DNA of 7,551 nucleotides from Litorimonas sp964490745 (GTDB lineage: Bacteria > Pseudomonadota > Alphaproteobacteria > Caulobacterales > Maricaulaceae), in the NCBI GenBank assembly GCA_964490745.1, contig CAZBDT010000116.1:1-7551 (forward strand), in the 5' to 3' direction. A model generated the notes under the pieces. That model did not search any database and was not told where the DNA came from. It saw only the letters and a list, made by a program, of their open reading frames with translations. The translations under genes and the position numbers were made by a program. Below, piece by piece: positions 1 through 6,700 of the stretch. Numbering within the stretch: the first letter of the stretch is position 1; every line of letters starts with the position of its first letter.

Positions 1-1
1 G

Positions 2-115
2 GGCACAGATACGCTCATTAACATCGATGCCTTGATTTTCACAGGTGTAGATCACGGTGTACGACGTAACATTAAAAAAAAAATTGAGTTTATCAATGTG
101 AGTGACTTGTTTTAA
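2..115 (+). CDS. C-terminal fragment of a probable hemolysin-type (RTX/serralysin-like) calcium-binding protein
   Basis: An open frame enters from the left edge and runs 37 codons to a TAA at 113-115. The visible start of the peptide, GTDTLINIDALIFTG, resembles the segment that closes the beta-roll region of hemolysin-type/serralysin C-terminal domains, where G-T-D-T-L-x-x-I-E/D-x-x-x-F is common. The remainder is basic (RRNIKKK) and ends in a hydrophobic VSDLF, and a hydrophobic C-terminus is frequent in type I secretion substrates. No nonapeptide GGxGxDxxx repeat is visible because the rest of the gene lies outside the window. A run of ten A (74-83) encodes the lysines. A strong terminator follows 38 bases after the stop, which supports a real gene end on this strand. 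Family assignment rests on a short motif and is tentative. The alternative is an unrelated secreted or surface protein. Confidence 0.5.
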   Translation, partial: GTDTLINIDALIFTGVDHGVRRNIKKKIEFINVSDLF

Positions 116-153
116 TCACAAGCTTGTTTCAGCGAAATTATCTGAAGTGTTTG

Positions 154-185
154 AGCAGCCCCAAAACTGTTGGGGCTGCTTTTTT
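154..185 (+). terminator. Rho-independent terminator of the left-edge gene
   Basis: Perfect 11-bp inverted repeat: AGCAGCCCCAA (154-164), 5-base loop AACTG (165-169), TTGGGGCTGCT (170-180), then a T run ending at 185. The U-tract exists only for plus-strand transcription, so it terminates the partial gene at 2-115. The minus-strand operon ends at 196, just outside the hairpin. Its transcript would form the same stem but without a following U-tract, so termination in that direction is likely weaker. Confidence 0.9.
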
Positions 186-195
186 CATGCAAGTC

Positions 196-2094
196 TTATA
201 ATCGATCCGGCTTGTAGCTTCCGCTTTTCATATCCGCGATATAGGCTTTAACTTGCTCTTCCATAATGCTGAGCGGCACGGGCCCTGTTTCGAGAATGGC
301 ATCATGAAAATCGCGAATATCGAAATCATTGCCAAGCTCTACCTTGGCCATTTCGCGCAGGTCGATAATCTTATTCATGCCGATCTTATAGGCGGTCGCT
401 TGACCCGGCATAACGATATAGCGCTCAATCGCTTTGACAGCGTCGCTCTCTGGGTTTGGCGTGTTGACCATCAGGTATTCAATCGCTTTTTCACGGGTCC
501 ATTTTTTATCGTGAAGTCCCGTATCAACCACTAGACGTGCAGCCCGCCAGAGCTCCATCGCCAGACGCCCGAAGTCGGAATAAGGATCGGCATAAAGCCC
601 CATCTCTTTCGGCAGGAATTCCGAATAAAGACCCCAACCCTCGGAATAGGCAGTAAAGCGCCCGAATTTTCTGAATGACGGAATGCCCTCTAATTCTTGG
701 CTGATGGAAAGCTGCATATGATGTCCCGGCACACCTTCGTGATAGGCGAGCGCTTCCATCTGATAGAGTGGCATGGCGTCCATCCGGTAAAGATTGGCAT
801 AATAAATACCGGGACGTGATCCATCAGGTGCAGGGCGATTGTAAAACGCTTTGCCAGCAGCTTTTTCGCGGAAGGCCTCGACAGCGCGAACCTCCAATTC
901 CGCCTTTGGCAATCTATTAAAGACCTCAGGGAGGCGGACTTTCATATCGTCGATAAACTTCGTAGCTTCTTTCAAATATTCTGCACGGCCCTGAGCCGTT
1001 TCAGGCTTGAAGAATTGTTTGTCCGCTCGCGTAAATTCAAAGAACTCCTGCAAGGTCCCGTCATATTCGACGATTTTCATAATCTCGCGCATTTCCGCGT
1101 GAATACGCTCAACCTCTGCTAAACCTAGATCATGAATTTCGCTGGCGCTCATATCCGTTGTCGTCATCTCTCTGAGACGCCACGCATAATAGGCCTCGCC
1201 ATCCGGCAATTTCCAAACGCCGTCATCTGTTGAGGCGAGCGCCTTCTGACGCTTCATTTCCGCAATGATCCGTTCATAAGCGGGGCCAACATCGTTGATT
1301 ATGGCCTTGATCGCCCGCTCATACAGGGCCTCGCGTTGATCTTCTGCGATGTCGGAGGTTTCGACCTTTTTGCGGAAATCTTCTAAGAGCAGATTTATTT
1401 CCTCACTCTCGGCCTCCAGCGGGCTGCCAGAAATGATGTTCTCAGAGCTCCCGATCACGAAGTCATAAACGAATTTTGGAGGGGCAATTCCTTTTTCAAA
1501 TTTCTCTTTGGCTTGGTTGGTGCGGACATCAAGAACCTCATCCAATGTTTCCAGCCGGGTTAGATAATTTTGTGCGTCCTCAAGATCTTTGATTTTATGT
1601 TGGTTCATGAGGAAGGTTGGCAAAGACGAATGTGACCCGCGCATTTGTGTGTAAGTATATCCGTGATCCCACCATTGACGGCCTTCCAGCGCGTCATCTG
1701 CATTTTTCTCAAACAGGCGATAAGAGAGCTTTGTTGTTTCATCCAGCGCGTCATAGTCGAACATTTCACGCATGTCCGCCACAGCCTGACGGGTCTTATC
1801 AAGCTGCTCGAGTTGATAGGACCGTGACGGATCGTTCCATTCGTCTTGGCGTTCATCCATACCGAGAGAGGTCATAAATTGCGGATAAGCCCGTACGCTC
1901 TCTAAAAAGCGGTCTTCAAACCATTTATTGAGCTTCTCACTCTCTGAAAGCGTCGTGGCATCCGTGGCATCCGTGGCGCTGGAGGCGTCAACTGTCGTCT
2001 CGGATTTTGGTGTCGGTGCGTTGGTCTCTGGCGAACATGCGCCCAGCGTTAAAACAGCCGCCAGAATGACTGTATGAGGCGCAAGTTTAGCCAT
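196..2094 (-). CDS. DUF885 family lipoprotein, predicted zinc metallopeptidase-like (second gene of the pair)
   Basis: 632 residues, full length for DUF885 proteins. The N-terminus is a lipoprotein signal: hydrophobic segment at about residues 8-17, then lipobox L17-G18-A19-C20. Ser at +2 means no Asp-type inner-membrane retention signal, so outer-membrane anchoring facing the periplasm is likely. A Thr/Ala/Ser/Asp-rich linker (about 21-48) follows, with a short A-T-D tandem repeat. The family hallmark is H452-E453-G-V-P-G457-H458-H459-M-Q, followed by Y-S-E485-G-W-G-L-Y-S-E492, an expanded HExxH-like arrangement with downstream glutamates that could complete a metal site. The substrate is unknown. 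GGAG at 2103-2106 lies 8 bases before the ATG, and the start overlaps the previous stop by one base (TAATG), which implies translational coupling. It is a clear paralogue of the preceding gene, e.g. the shared STDDGVWKL segment and the D-G-T-L-x-E-F-F block. Family assignment is firm; peptidase activity is inferred. Confidence 0.9.
   Translation of the reverse strand: MAKLAPHTVILAAVLTLGACSPETNAPTPKSETTVDASSATDATDATTLSESEKLNKWFEDRFLESVRAYPQFMTSLGMDERQDEWNDPSRSYQLEQLDKTRQAVADMREMFDYDALDETTKLSYRLFEKNADDALEGRQWWDHGYTYTQMRGSHSSLPTFLMNQHKIKDLEDAQNYLTRLETLDEVLDVRTNQAKEKFEKGIAPPKFVYDFVIGSSENIISGSPLEAESEEINLLLEDFRKKVETSDIAEDQREALYERAIKAIINDVGPAYERIIAEMKRQKALASTDDGVWKLPDGEAYYAWRLREMTTTDMSASEIHDLGLAEVERIHAEMREIMKIVEYDGTLQEFFEFTRADKQFFKPETAQGRAEYLKEATKFIDDMKVRLPEVFNRLPKAELEVRAVEAFREKAAGKAFYNRPAPDGSRPGIYYANLYRMDAMPLYQMEALAYHEGVPGHHMQLSISQELEGIPSFRKFGRFTAYSEGWGLYSEFLPKEMGLYADPYSDFGRLAMELWRAARLVVDTGLHDKKWTREKAIEYLMVNTPNPESDAVKAIERYIVMPGQATAYKIGMNKIIDLREMAKVELGNDFDIRDFHDAILETGPVPLSIMEEQVKAYIADMKSGSYKPDRL
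1955..1980 (-). repeat. 9-bp tandem repeat in the lipoprotein linker
   Basis: Two exact copies of GTGGCATCC (plus-strand reading, 1955-1963 and 1964-1972) and a partial third (GTGGC, 1973-1977). The unit is in frame and encodes Ala-Thr-Asp repeats just after the lipidated cysteine, in what should be a disordered tether. Copy-number changes would alter tether length without breaking the frame. Confidence 0.75.
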
Positions 2095-3938
2095 TAATTT
2101 GTCTCCGATTGTGTCGTTTGAATATAGTCGTCTACGAGTTCTTCAAGAATACTGAGAGGCACAGACCCATTTGCGATGACTGTGTCATGGAACTGGCGGA
2201 TGTCAAAGTCTTCTCCTAATTCCGTTTCAGCCTTTTTACGTAGCTCCTCGATTTTCAGTTTTCCGATCATATAGGCGGTGGCCTGACCCGGCCACACGAT
2301 GTAGCGATCAATCTCGGCACGCACGTCGCCTTCCGGATTTGGGATATTATCGAGGTAATATTGGACGGCCTTTTCACGATCCCATTTTTTGGAATGTATA
2401 CCTGTATCGACAACCAAGCGCGCGGCCCGGAAAATTTCCATGCCGAGCTGGCCAAACTCTTTATAGGGGTCTGTATAAAGGCCGATCTCCTTCGGGATTT
2501 CTTCTGAATAGAGCGCCCAGCCTTCGATAAAGGCGGTATGGCCGCCCAACGTTCTGAATTTGGGCAGGCCTTGCAATTCTTGCGCAATCGCGATCTGCAT
2601 ATGATGGCCGGGCGTGCCTTCATGATAGGCCAGCGCTTGCATCAGGAATTTCGGCTGATCCGCCATGTTTTTCAGATTGATATAATATGTGCCGGGCCGC
2701 GATCCATCGAGGGCAGGCGAGTTATAAAAGGCGCCAAAGGCTGTATCTTCGCGGAAAGGTTCAACCCGTTTGACGATCATACCGGCTTTGGGTTTAGTGA
2801 TGAAGAGTGTGTCTAGCTGCGCGCGCATTTCATCAATGATCGCCGTGGCTTCTGCCATATAGGCATTTCGACCTTCGTCCGTATTTGGAAAGGTGAATTG
2901 CGGATCGGTTCGTAGGAAGTCGAAAAATTCTTTCAGCGTTCCGTCAAACTCCACACGCTTCATAATGGCGCGCATCTCGTCTTGAATGCGGGCGACTTCT
3001 CTAAGGCCGATCTCATGTATTTCATCTGCGGTCAGGTCTGTTGTAGTATAATGCTTGAGACGGACGTTGTAATAATCCTCACCACCATCCAATTTCCAAA
3101 CGCCGTCATCCGTGCTGGCCGCGGCGGCCTGTTGATCAAACATTGCGATCAGCGAGATATAAGCGGGCTGAACAGACGTTAGCAGGGCCTCTTTTGCGTT
3201 TGCGAGAAGCTCAGATTTTGTTTCATCTGTCGTTTCAAGCGCATTGATCTTCTTTTGAATATCGGCCCAGAGCGGGCTGTCTTTACCTTCCTCAAATGGT
3301 GCACCGGAGATCACATTGCGAGAGGCGCTGCTGACTTTACCATATACAAATTTTGGCATGGAAACGCCCTTGGCATATTGCGCTTCTGCGCGGGCTTGGG
3401 CTTGGCCGAGATAAGTTTTAACGGCTTGCAAGCGAGAGATATAATCTTCCGCGCCTTTGACATCTTCAACTTTGCCGTAATTGATGAGAAAGCTGGGCAG
3501 TCCGGTATGAGGTCCGGACATATGTGTGAAAACATAATCCTTCTCACCCACGGCATGGGTTGCGAGTTGATCTTCAATATCCACTTCAAAAAGGCGGTAA
3601 GAGAGGCGGCTTTGTTCATCCAATCGATCAACGTCGAAATCGCGTCGCATTTCATTCAACCAAGACTCGGCTAAGGCCATCTCTTCATCGATTGCCGTTT
3701 GTGAAATATCGTCCAACTGATCCATGCCATCCGCCATGCCGAGATAGGTGCGAGACATTGGAGAGCGCGCCAGTTGATCTTCATAACGCGCTTCGAACCA
3801 ATCATTTAAACGCTGGCTTTCTTTGACAATCAATTCCTCCCGCGCCGGGACATCCGCGCCGCTATTCAAACAAGCCGACAGAATGGGAGCCGTCCCCAGT
3901 GCGAGTAAAGCCGTGGCAAGCAGTGCTGTCTTTTTCAT
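2094..3938 (-). CDS. DUF885 family lipoprotein, predicted zinc metallopeptidase-like (first gene of the pair)
   Basis: 614 residues from the ATG at 3938. A longer frame opens at 4028, but I chose the internal start for two reasons. It places a proper lipoprotein signal at the N-terminus (MKKTALLATALL, then lipobox L20-S21-A22-C23). It is also preceded by AGGAG (3946-3950) at 7-base spacing, whereas the extra 30 residues lie in the divergent promoter. The motif H439-E440-G-T-P-G444-H445-H446-M-Q and downstream F-I-E472-G-W-A-L-Y-S-E479 match the family signature, so putative catalytic and metal residues are intact. Likely a periplasm-facing, membrane-anchored hydrolase acting on peptides; the substrate is unknown. 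It is first in a two-gene operon with the paralogue downstream. The divergence is enough (different lipobox, linker and surface residues) to suggest an old duplication with separate specificities rather than a recent copy. Confidence 0.9.
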   Translation of the reverse strand: MKKTALLATALLALGTAPILSACLNSGADVPAREELIVKESQRLNDWFEARYEDQLARSPMSRTYLGMADGMDQLDDISQTAIDEEMALAESWLNEMRRDFDVDRLDEQSRLSYRLFEVDIEDQLATHAVGEKDYVFTHMSGPHTGLPSFLINYGKVEDVKGAEDYISRLQAVKTYLGQAQARAEAQYAKGVSMPKFVYGKVSSASRNVISGAPFEEGKDSPLWADIQKKINALETTDETKSELLANAKEALLTSVQPAYISLIAMFDQQAAAASTDDGVWKLDGGEDYYNVRLKHYTTTDLTADEIHEIGLREVARIQDEMRAIMKRVEFDGTLKEFFDFLRTDPQFTFPNTDEGRNAYMAEATAIIDEMRAQLDTLFITKPKAGMIVKRVEPFREDTAFGAFYNSPALDGSRPGTYYINLKNMADQPKFLMQALAYHEGTPGHHMQIAIAQELQGLPKFRTLGGHTAFIEGWALYSEEIPKEIGLYTDPYKEFGQLGMEIFRAARLVVDTGIHSKKWDREKAVQYYLDNIPNPEGDVRAEIDRYIVWPGQATAYMIGKLKIEELRKKAETELGEDFDIRQFHDTVIANGSVPLSILEELVDDYIQTTQSETN

Positions 3939-3945
3939 AAATAAG

Positions 3946-3950
3946 CTCCT
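3946..3950 (-). promoter_or_regulatory. Ribosome binding site that decides the start of the first DUF885 gene
   Basis: On the minus strand the sequence reads AGGAG, then 7 bases, then the ATG at 3938. The upstream in-frame ATG at 4028 would translate through this site and bury the lipoprotein signal sequence behind 30 non-hydrophobic residues. The site therefore argues strongly for the 3938 start. Confidence 0.8.
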
Positions 3951-3985
3951 AAATCGGTGCGGAAATTTTACGCCCGCTATCTTTC

Positions 3986-4002
3986 TTATCGCTATGTGAT
4001 AA
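3986..4002. promoter_or_regulatory. Operator-like dyad between the divergent genes
   Basis: TTATC (3986-3990) and GATAA (3998-4002) form a perfect 5-bp inverted repeat. An additional C/G pair sits inside (3992/3996), so 6 of 7 positions per arm are symmetric around a 3-base centre. The dyad lies exactly where the two candidate promoters overlap, the position expected for a regulator controlling both directions. No known factor is recognised, and a dyad of this size can arise by chance. Confidence 0.3.
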
Positions 4003-4016
4003 TTTGCGCGCGTCAA
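3987..4016 (-). promoter_or_regulatory. Candidate promoter of the DUF885 operon
   Basis: On the minus strand a TTGACG hexamer (4016-4011) matches the alphaproteobacterial housekeeping -35 consensus. GCGATA (3992-3987) at 18-base spacing is a plausible but weak -10. Transcription would begin near 3980, giving a leader of about 40 bases before the ATG at 3938. The -35 is convincing and the -10 is not, so the exact start is uncertain. Confidence 0.45.
3995..4003 (+). promoter_or_regulatory. Candidate extended -10 element for cckA
   Basis: TGTGATAAT has the TGn-TATAAT form with one mismatch in the hexamer. It would start transcription near 4010, about 34 bases before the cckA ATG. No good -35 lies 16-18 bases upstream, which is typical of extended -10 promoters but also weakens the call. 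It overlaps the divergent promoter of the DUF885 operon, so the two could compete for polymerase. Confidence 0.35.
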
Positions 4017-4043
4017 CGGGGATTTCATGCCTAAGGTATATCT

Positions 4044-6536
4044 ATGGAACAGATGATTCGCACAGATATTGCGCAGCCAAAGCCTATTTTACCACTTTTG
4101 ATCGGTGCGGCTTTGTCATGTCTGGCGCTTATTGGATCTGTGGCCTTTATTTGGTTTGGTCGGGATGGTCTGGATGATGCCGGATTTATCATCTTGGCCG
4201 GTGTCGCAATTGTCGCAATCTTGGCCATGATGACATTTGTTGTGATGGCGAGAAGCCGTAAGAATTCAGAGCGCCGCCAAACAAAGCGCGAGAGTGTTTA
4301 TGCCAGTGCATTTTATAATAATTTTGTGCCAAGCTTGGTCATCCGCGATGGTATGCCGATTCATGCGAACCGTGCCTATCTTGATATGGCGGAGAGGTTA
4401 GGCGCGACAAGTGTTGGTGATGCGCCACCTGTTATTGATCGATTGTTTACGTCCGCAGGGAAAGAAGCGGCCGCGGGTATTTTTCGTCTGCATCACATAG
4501 CAGCGGGTATGGAAACGGCGGAAGAGACAATCGATCTCGTAACTCCAAAAGGCGAGCTCATGCGCTATCGTCTTCAGGTCAGCCGAGTCAATCGTGAGAG
4601 TACTTTATGGCAAGTGATTGAAGCACCGCGAGAACGTTCTGTCGGAAATGATGTTTTGGCCGAAGCGCCGGTTGGGTTATTTACCGTGGCGAAGGATGGT
4701 CGCGTTTTAGCCACAAACGATGTTTTGTTGCGCTGGCTTGGAGGTGTCGAATTTGATGCGCCAGATAAGATGGCCAAATTTATCGAAGATCCGGGTGCTT
4801 TGCTGGACAGCCCTGCAGAGCCCGGGCGTACGGTGAGAACGGATGCACGCCTCATCACGCGCAAAGGGGTTGTGACCCCAACGGTTATGGTTGCGAACTG
4901 GCATGAACTCAATAGTGGTGAAATTGTCGCAAGCGTGGCCCTCTATGGTCATTCTAAATTCGCCCGTAAAGCCGGAGGTGATGCAGCGGAAGCTTCTCCG
5001 GAATTTGACAATGAGAGCTATTCTTCGGCCCCGGTCGCCGTCTTGAAATTACAAGGGACGAGGCTCGGTGCGGCCAAAATTATGTCGGCTAATCCGGCTT
5101 TTGGTAAAATGTCAGGCCGCGAAGATGCTGTCGGAAAGACATTCGCCGATATATTTACGGAGAATGAGACAGAGCACCAATTTTTAGAGCGCGAGACAGA
5201 TCAAACCTCTCCGGATGTGCCTTTTGATGGAACCTTACACAATGAGTCCGGCGGTTTGCCTGTTTCTGTTTATATCGTGCATGACGCACAGAACCCAACA
5301 GAGAGCTTGGCCTATCTTGTGAATGTCAGCGCTCGAAAAATGTTAGAAGACCAGCTTGTTCAAAGTCAGAAAATGCAAGCCATCGGGCAATTGGCCGCTG
5401 GTGTGGCACATGATTTCAACAATCTTCTAACCGCCATTCGCTTGAATACGGATGAGCTTCTACTGCGCCATCCCGTAGGCGACCCGTCCTATTCTGAATT
5501 GCAAAATATCAATACGACGGGTGCGCGGGCTGCGGCGCTCGTCAAGAAGCTGCTGACCTTCTCGCGCAAAGCGACGCGTCGTATGGAGCGTTTGGACGTG
5601 ACGGATACGCTGTCAGATATGGTTGTGACCTTGCGTCAGACATTGGGCGAGCGAGCGCAGCTTAAAATGATCCATGCGCGGGGTTTGCCGTCCATCATGG
5701 CGGATAAGTCGCAAATCGATACGGTCTTGATGAATCTCTGCGTGAATGCGCGAGACGCGATGGAGGAGCAGGGCGGCGGCACGATCACAATCCGGTCACA
5801 GCTTCTGCCGCGCACCGCGATTGAAGATCAGCAATTAAGCGACGCGCTCGCGCCGATCTCCGGAGATGATTTCGTCGTCGTCAGTGTCGAAGATACCGGG
5901 ACAGGTATGCCGGATGATGTAAAGTCGAAAATCTTCGAACCGTTCTTCACGACGAAAGAGCAAGGCAAGGGTACAGGGCTTGGTCTCGCGACCGTTTACG
6001 GTATTGTTCAGCAGACGGGCGGGCATTTAACTGTTGAATCTGAAGTTGGGCGTGGGACAGCGTTTAAAATCTATCTACCGGCTGCTGGACCCGCCACTGA
6101 AGCGGAAGTTGAAGCTTTCGAGAAACCGAAAGCCCCTGTCCGGAAACCTGCAGATTTGGCCGGGCAGGGCAATATTCTCTTCGTCGAAGATGAGGCGTCC
6201 GTGCGCGGCATTGCGGCCAAAGCTCTGCGCAAAAAAGGCTATAAGGTCATTGAAGCCGAAGACGGGGAAGAGGCGCTGGAAATATTGGAAGAGGCCGAGA
6301 CACCATTTGATCTCATGATTTCCGATGTTGTTATGCCGGGTATGGACGGGCCATCACTGCTACGAGCGGGACGTTCCCTTTTGGGAGATGCGCGAATCGT
6401 GTTTATTTCCGGATATGCGGAGGAGGAATTCTCCGATCTCTTATCCGAAGAACCTGATGTGACTTTCCTGCCTAAACCCTTCACTTTTGCGGAGCTGGCT
6501 GAAAAGGTAAAATCGGAAATCGGCGAAGTCAGTTAG
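4044..6536 (+). CDS. cckA: CckA-like hybrid sensor histidine kinase with receiver domain
   Basis: 830 residues. In CckA-bearing alphaproteobacteria this kinase/phosphatase feeds phosphate to ChpT and on to CtrA and CpdR, controlling replication and division. Two membrane helices (about 15-38 and 46-68) are joined by a very short loop, as in CckA. They are followed by three PAS-like segments (about 86-195, 202-310, 323-430). HisKA carries the H-box GVAHDFNN with H456. The HATPase has an N-box around N564/N568, the DTGTGM box at D617 and GKGTGLGL at 641-648. The receiver (about 711-828) has acidic E715/D716, phospho-acceptor D761 in ISDVVMPGMDG, S789 and K811, so all catalytic residues are present. 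The start has AAGG 7 bases upstream; M4 is an alternative. The order kinase-ATPase-receiver, the HDFNN box and the nearby recA favour CckA over a generic hybrid kinase. Caulobacter CckA is shorter (691 residues, H322). Confidence 0.87.
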   Translation: MEQMIRTDIAQPKPILPLLIGAALSCLALIGSVAFIWFGRDGLDDAGFIILAGVAIVAILAMMTFVVMARSRKNSERRQTKRESVYASAFYNNFVPSLVIRDGMPIHANRAYLDMAERLGATSVGDAPPVIDRLFTSAGKEAAAGIFRLHHIAAGMETAEETIDLVTPKGELMRYRLQVSRVNRESTLWQVIEAPRERSVGNDVLAEAPVGLFTVAKDGRVLATNDVLLRWLGGVEFDAPDKMAKFIEDPGALLDSPAEPGRTVRTDARLITRKGVVTPTVMVANWHELNSGEIVASVALYGHSKFARKAGGDAAEASPEFDNESYSSAPVAVLKLQGTRLGAAKIMSANPAFGKMSGREDAVGKTFADIFTENETEHQFLERETDQTSPDVPFDGTLHNESGGLPVSVYIVHDAQNPTESLAYLVNVSARKMLEDQLVQSQKMQAIGQLAAGVAHDFNNLLTAIRLNTDELLLRHPVGDPSYSELQNINTTGARAAALVKKLLTFSRKATRRMERLDVTDTLSDMVVTLRQTLGERAQLKMIHARGLPSIMADKSQIDTVLMNLCVNARDAMEEQGGGTITIRSQLLPRTAIEDQQLSDALAPISGDDFVVVSVEDTGTGMPDDVKSKIFEPFFTTKEQGKGTGLGLATVYGIVQQTGGHLTVESEVGRGTAFKIYLPAAGPATEAEVEAFEKPKAPVRKPADLAGQGNILFVEDEASVRGIAAKALRKKGYKVIEAEDGEEALEILEEAETPFDLMISDVVMPGMDGPSLLRAGRSLLGDARIVFISGYAEEEFSDLLSEEPDVTFLPKPFTFAELAEKVKSEIGEVS

Positions 6537-6570
6537 TTAAACAGCTGAAAATATAGATTTTTTATATATT

Positions 6571-6585
6571 GTTCGTTTTTTGTTC
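6571..6585 (+). promoter_or_regulatory. LexA operator (alphaproteobacterial SOS box) of recA
   Basis: GTTCgttttttGTTC is an exact GTTC-N7-GTTC direct repeat, the known alphaproteobacterial LexA-binding form. It sits 116 bases before the recA ATG. The two half-sites are 11 bases apart, one helical turn. The place (upstream of recA) and the exact match make LexA control very likely, with induction after DNA damage by RecA-stimulated LexA cleavage. Confidence 0.88.
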
Positions 6586-6603
6586 TTTTTTCTTGAAAGA
6601 TGA

Positions 6604-6618
6604 GAACAAATATGAAAC
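6604..6618 (-). promoter_or_regulatory. Possible second, degenerate SOS box
   Basis: GAAC-N7-AAAC on the plus strand, i.e. GTTT-N7-GTTC on the minus strand, matches the LexA box at 7 of 8 defined positions in the opposite orientation. It is 18 bases downstream of the exact box and closer to the likely promoter. A single mismatch in a short motif is weak evidence. Confidence 0.3.
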
Positions 6619-6688
6619 AAAATCGATAACGGCAGTCCGATTGCAGCCGTAACTACACGATCCGGCGAAGGGCTCCGTCGGTTCTACT

Positions 6689-6692
6689 GGAG
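6689..6692 (+). promoter_or_regulatory. recA ribosome binding site
   Basis: GGAG 8 bases before the ATG at 6701. The 11-base palindrome GAGTT-G-AACTC (6690-6700) covers the end of this site and abuts the start codon. Confidence 0.75.
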
Positions 6693-6700
6693 TTGAACTC

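Larger units (their letters stand above)
6537..6700 (+). promoter_or_regulatory. recA upstream regulatory region
   Basis: 164 bases without a gene. The first part is AT-rich with two T6 runs (6576-6581, 6586-6591) and contains the SOS box. The second part is GC-richer and holds short inverted repeats, ACGGC/GCCGT (6629-6633/6646-6650) and CCGGCG/CGTCGG (6662-6667/6676-6681, one G-U), which could fold in the recA leader. A TTGAAA (6593-6598) is a possible -35, and GATAAC (6625-6630) resembles a Caulobacter-type -10, but they are too far apart to pair, so no promoter is called firmly. No convincing intrinsic terminator for cckA is present; only a weak all-AT stem occurs at 6550-6570. Confidence 0.5.

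Noticed and set aside
105..127. Hairpin CTTGT/ACAAG and palindrome ACAAGCTTGT just after the left-edge gene
   Set aside because: Only 5-bp stems without a T-tract; the strong terminator at 154-185 explains the gene end.
3255..3674. 139-codon open frame on the plus strand inside the first DUF885 gene
   Set aside because: Antisense to a well-supported coding region, with no recognisable domain and no clear ribosome binding site seen. It is best explained as a shadow of the DUF885 codons.
3939..4028. 30-residue N-terminal extension of the first DUF885 protein
   Set aside because: It would hide the lipoprotein signal, runs through the divergent promoter, and the internal ATG has a good AGGAG.
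6537..6551. CtrA-like site (TTAA-N7-TTAA) after cckA
   Set aside because: Only the first half matches; the second is AAAA. No other full CtrA site was seen in the intergenic regions.
6550..6591. Intrinsic terminator for cckA
   Set aside because: The stem AATATA/TATATT is all A-T and short. The following T runs are interrupted by GTTC half-sites, and the region is better explained as the LexA operator.
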